Of a stretch of DNA of 5,551 nucleotides, positions 5,171 through 5,551 are shown in pieces; positions within the stretch are counted from its first letter, which is position 1, and every line of letters starts with the position of its first letter. The DNA is taken from contig JAUVKG010000207.1 of NCBI GenBank assembly GCA_030596365.1, positions 1-5,551 on the forward strand. The letters are read 5' to 3'. The DNA is from Chlamydiota bacterium. Lineage in GTDB: Bacteria; Auribacterota; UBA3054; B51-G9. Position numbers and translations under genes: made by a program. The notes beneath the pieces are model-generated. The model was given only the letters and a program-made list of their open reading frames with translations, was not told the origin of the DNA and searched no databases.

Positions 5171-5242
5171 CCCCTCCTAATCCCCTCTTGAGAGGGGTGG
5201 CGCAAAGCGTCGGGGGGTGTTAAGGAGGGGTGCCCGCAGGGC
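5171..5242. repeat. REP-like multi-hairpin element
   Basis: CCCCTCCT (5171-5178) pairs with AGGAGGGG (5223-5230) as a closing stem. Inside are CCCCTC-TTGA-GAGGGG (5182-5197) and CGC-AAA-GCG (5201-5209). GCCC-GCA-GGGC (5232-5242) follows directly. The multi-arm, GC-rich layout without an open reading frame is typical of dispersed extragenic palindromic repeats. Whether it is multi-copy in this genome is inference. Confidence 0.55.
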
Positions 5243-5284
5243 GGGGTGGTTACCTTCCCACCTTGCATTTTAGATCATAAATCA

Positions 5285-5350
5285 AAAATCGGTGTTCCTT
5301 GTTCTTAAATCAAAATGAATATCGAACAAGGATTAACGATATACGATTTT
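5285..5350. repeat. Nested inverted repeat, AT-rich
   Basis: The outer arms AAAATCG (5285-5291) and CGATTTT (5344-5350) enclose the perfect 9-bp arms TCCTTGTTC (5296-5304) and GAACAAGGA (5324-5332), with a 19-nt loop. There is no adjacent gene it would terminate. It resembles a degenerate dispersed repeat. Confidence 0.45.
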
Positions 5351-5357
5351 AGAAGTT

Positions 5358-5421
5358 TTCCCACCTTCCCACTTTCCCACTTTCCCACTTTCCCACTTTC
5401 CCACCTTCCCACCTTCCCACC
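5358..5421. repeat. Eight 8-bp tandem repeats (TTCCCACY)
   Basis: Eight units with no gaps; the last base is C, T, T, T, T, C, C, C in order and all other positions are invariant. A lone copy of TTCCCACC occurs at 5255-5262. Near-perfect identity suggests recent expansion by replication slippage. Confidence 0.85.
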
Positions 5422-5456
5422 ATTAACTATTAACTATTAACTATTAACTAATAACT
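5422..5456. repeat. Five 7-bp tandem repeats (ATTAACT)
   Basis: Four exact copies of ATTAACT and a fifth, AATAACT, directly follow the 8-bp array with no gap and end against the permease hairpin. Two unrelated perfect arrays joined end to end is notable. Confidence 0.85.
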
Positions 5457-5476
5457 GCCGCACTGGGAAGTGCGGC
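5457..5476. terminator. 8-bp perfect hairpin abutting the permease stop codon
   Basis: GCCGCACT (5457-5464), loop GGGA, and AGTGCGGC (5469-5476) form a perfect stem starting at the base after the permease TAA (minus strand). The minus-strand side lacks a T-run, while the plus-strand side continues TTACTTTTTCTT, a better intrinsic-terminator tail. It could therefore stop antisense transcription or, less clearly, end the permease transcript. Confidence 0.6.
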
Positions 5477-5551
5477 TTACTTTTTCTTATATCCGTCCAG
5501 AGCTACAACAGTAACAAGAATAGCTCCCTGAATAACTCTTTGAAAATACGG
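5477..5551 (-). CDS. C-terminus of a sugar ABC-transporter permease (RbsC-like), 5' end outside window
   Basis: Only the last 24 codons and the TAA stop are present. The peptide P-Y-F-Q-R-V-I-Q-G-A-I-L-V-T-V-V-A-L-D-G-Y-K-K-K resembles the C-termini of ribose/xylose-type ABC permeases (BPD_transp_2 family). These end with a V-I-x-G-A-I-I-L-type last membrane helix, then A-V-x-L-D and a short basic cytoplasmic tail. In that family the permease forms the membrane channel and works with an ATPase and a periplasmic sugar-binding protein, whose genes would be expected further right. The fragment is short, so the family call rests on a single helix and tail, plus the fit with the epimerase gene downstream on the same strand. 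Confidence 0.6.
   Translation of the reverse strand, partial: PYFQRVIQGAILVTVVALDGYKKK

Larger units (their letters stand above)
4939..5476. other. 538-bp repeat-filled intergenic region between permease and epimerase
   Basis: No gene is supported on either strand. From the left it contains the epimerase ribosome binding site, a 9-bp tandem array (4962-5015), a 7-bp array (5021-5048), two GC-rich hairpins (5085-5097, 5118-5135), a TCAGGTG doublet (5141-5154), a multi-hairpin REP-like element (5171-5242), a nested inverted repeat (5285-5350), an 8-bp array (5358-5421), a 7-bp array (5422-5456), and the hairpin directly behind the permease gene. It must also hold the epimerase promoter if that gene is transcribed separately, but I see no clear -35/-10 pair. 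Confidence 0.75.

Noticed and set aside
5358..5456. Possible CRISPR array
   Set aside because: Units of 7-8 bp are contiguous, with no spacers; CRISPR repeats are far longer and separated by unique spacers.

Overview
The window is AT-rich bacterial DNA in which every supportable gene lies on the minus strand. Reading in the direction of transcription (right to left), it holds the last 24 codons of a sugar ABC-transporter permease, a complete sugar 3-epimerase-like TIM-barrel gene, a VapBC-type toxin-antitoxin operon, and the first 854 codons of a large secreted six-hairpin-type glycosidase that runs off the left edge. Scarce Shine-Dalgarno sites, Lys/Asn/Ile-rich proteins and intergenic spaces full of short tandem repeats suggest a member of the FCB group (Bacteroidota/Ignavibacteriota-like). 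That placement is an inference, not a demonstrated identity.

Layout: 1-2563 glycosidase (partial at its 3' end); 2564-3106 intergenic, with a candidate promoter and a 175-bp element that has 24-bp terminal inverted repeats and four internal hairpins; 3107-3795 toxin and antitoxin, overlapping by ATGA; 3796-3978 regulatory DNA with a full-consensus TTGACA-17-TATAAT promoter and four 11-bp repeats between the -10 box and the antitoxin start; 3979-4938 epimerase; 4939-5476 intergenic, almost wholly built of tandem repeats (units of 7, 8 and 9 bp) and small hairpins; 5477-5551 permease C-terminus.

The permease, epimerase and glycosidase make biological sense together. A secreted enzyme would release sugars, an RbsC-like transporter would import them, and a cytoplasmic epimerase would feed them into central metabolism. 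The substrate cannot be read from the sequence. The toxin-antitoxin pair sits between the epimerase and glycosidase genes, has its own strong promoter, and is probably an independent, acquired module.

The most interesting signals are non-coding: the 11-bp repeat array that looks like the antitoxin's operator, the four-hairpin inverted-repeat element, a 15-bp promoter core shared exactly by two promoters, and hairpins that touch or contain the stop codon of all three genes whose ends are visible.
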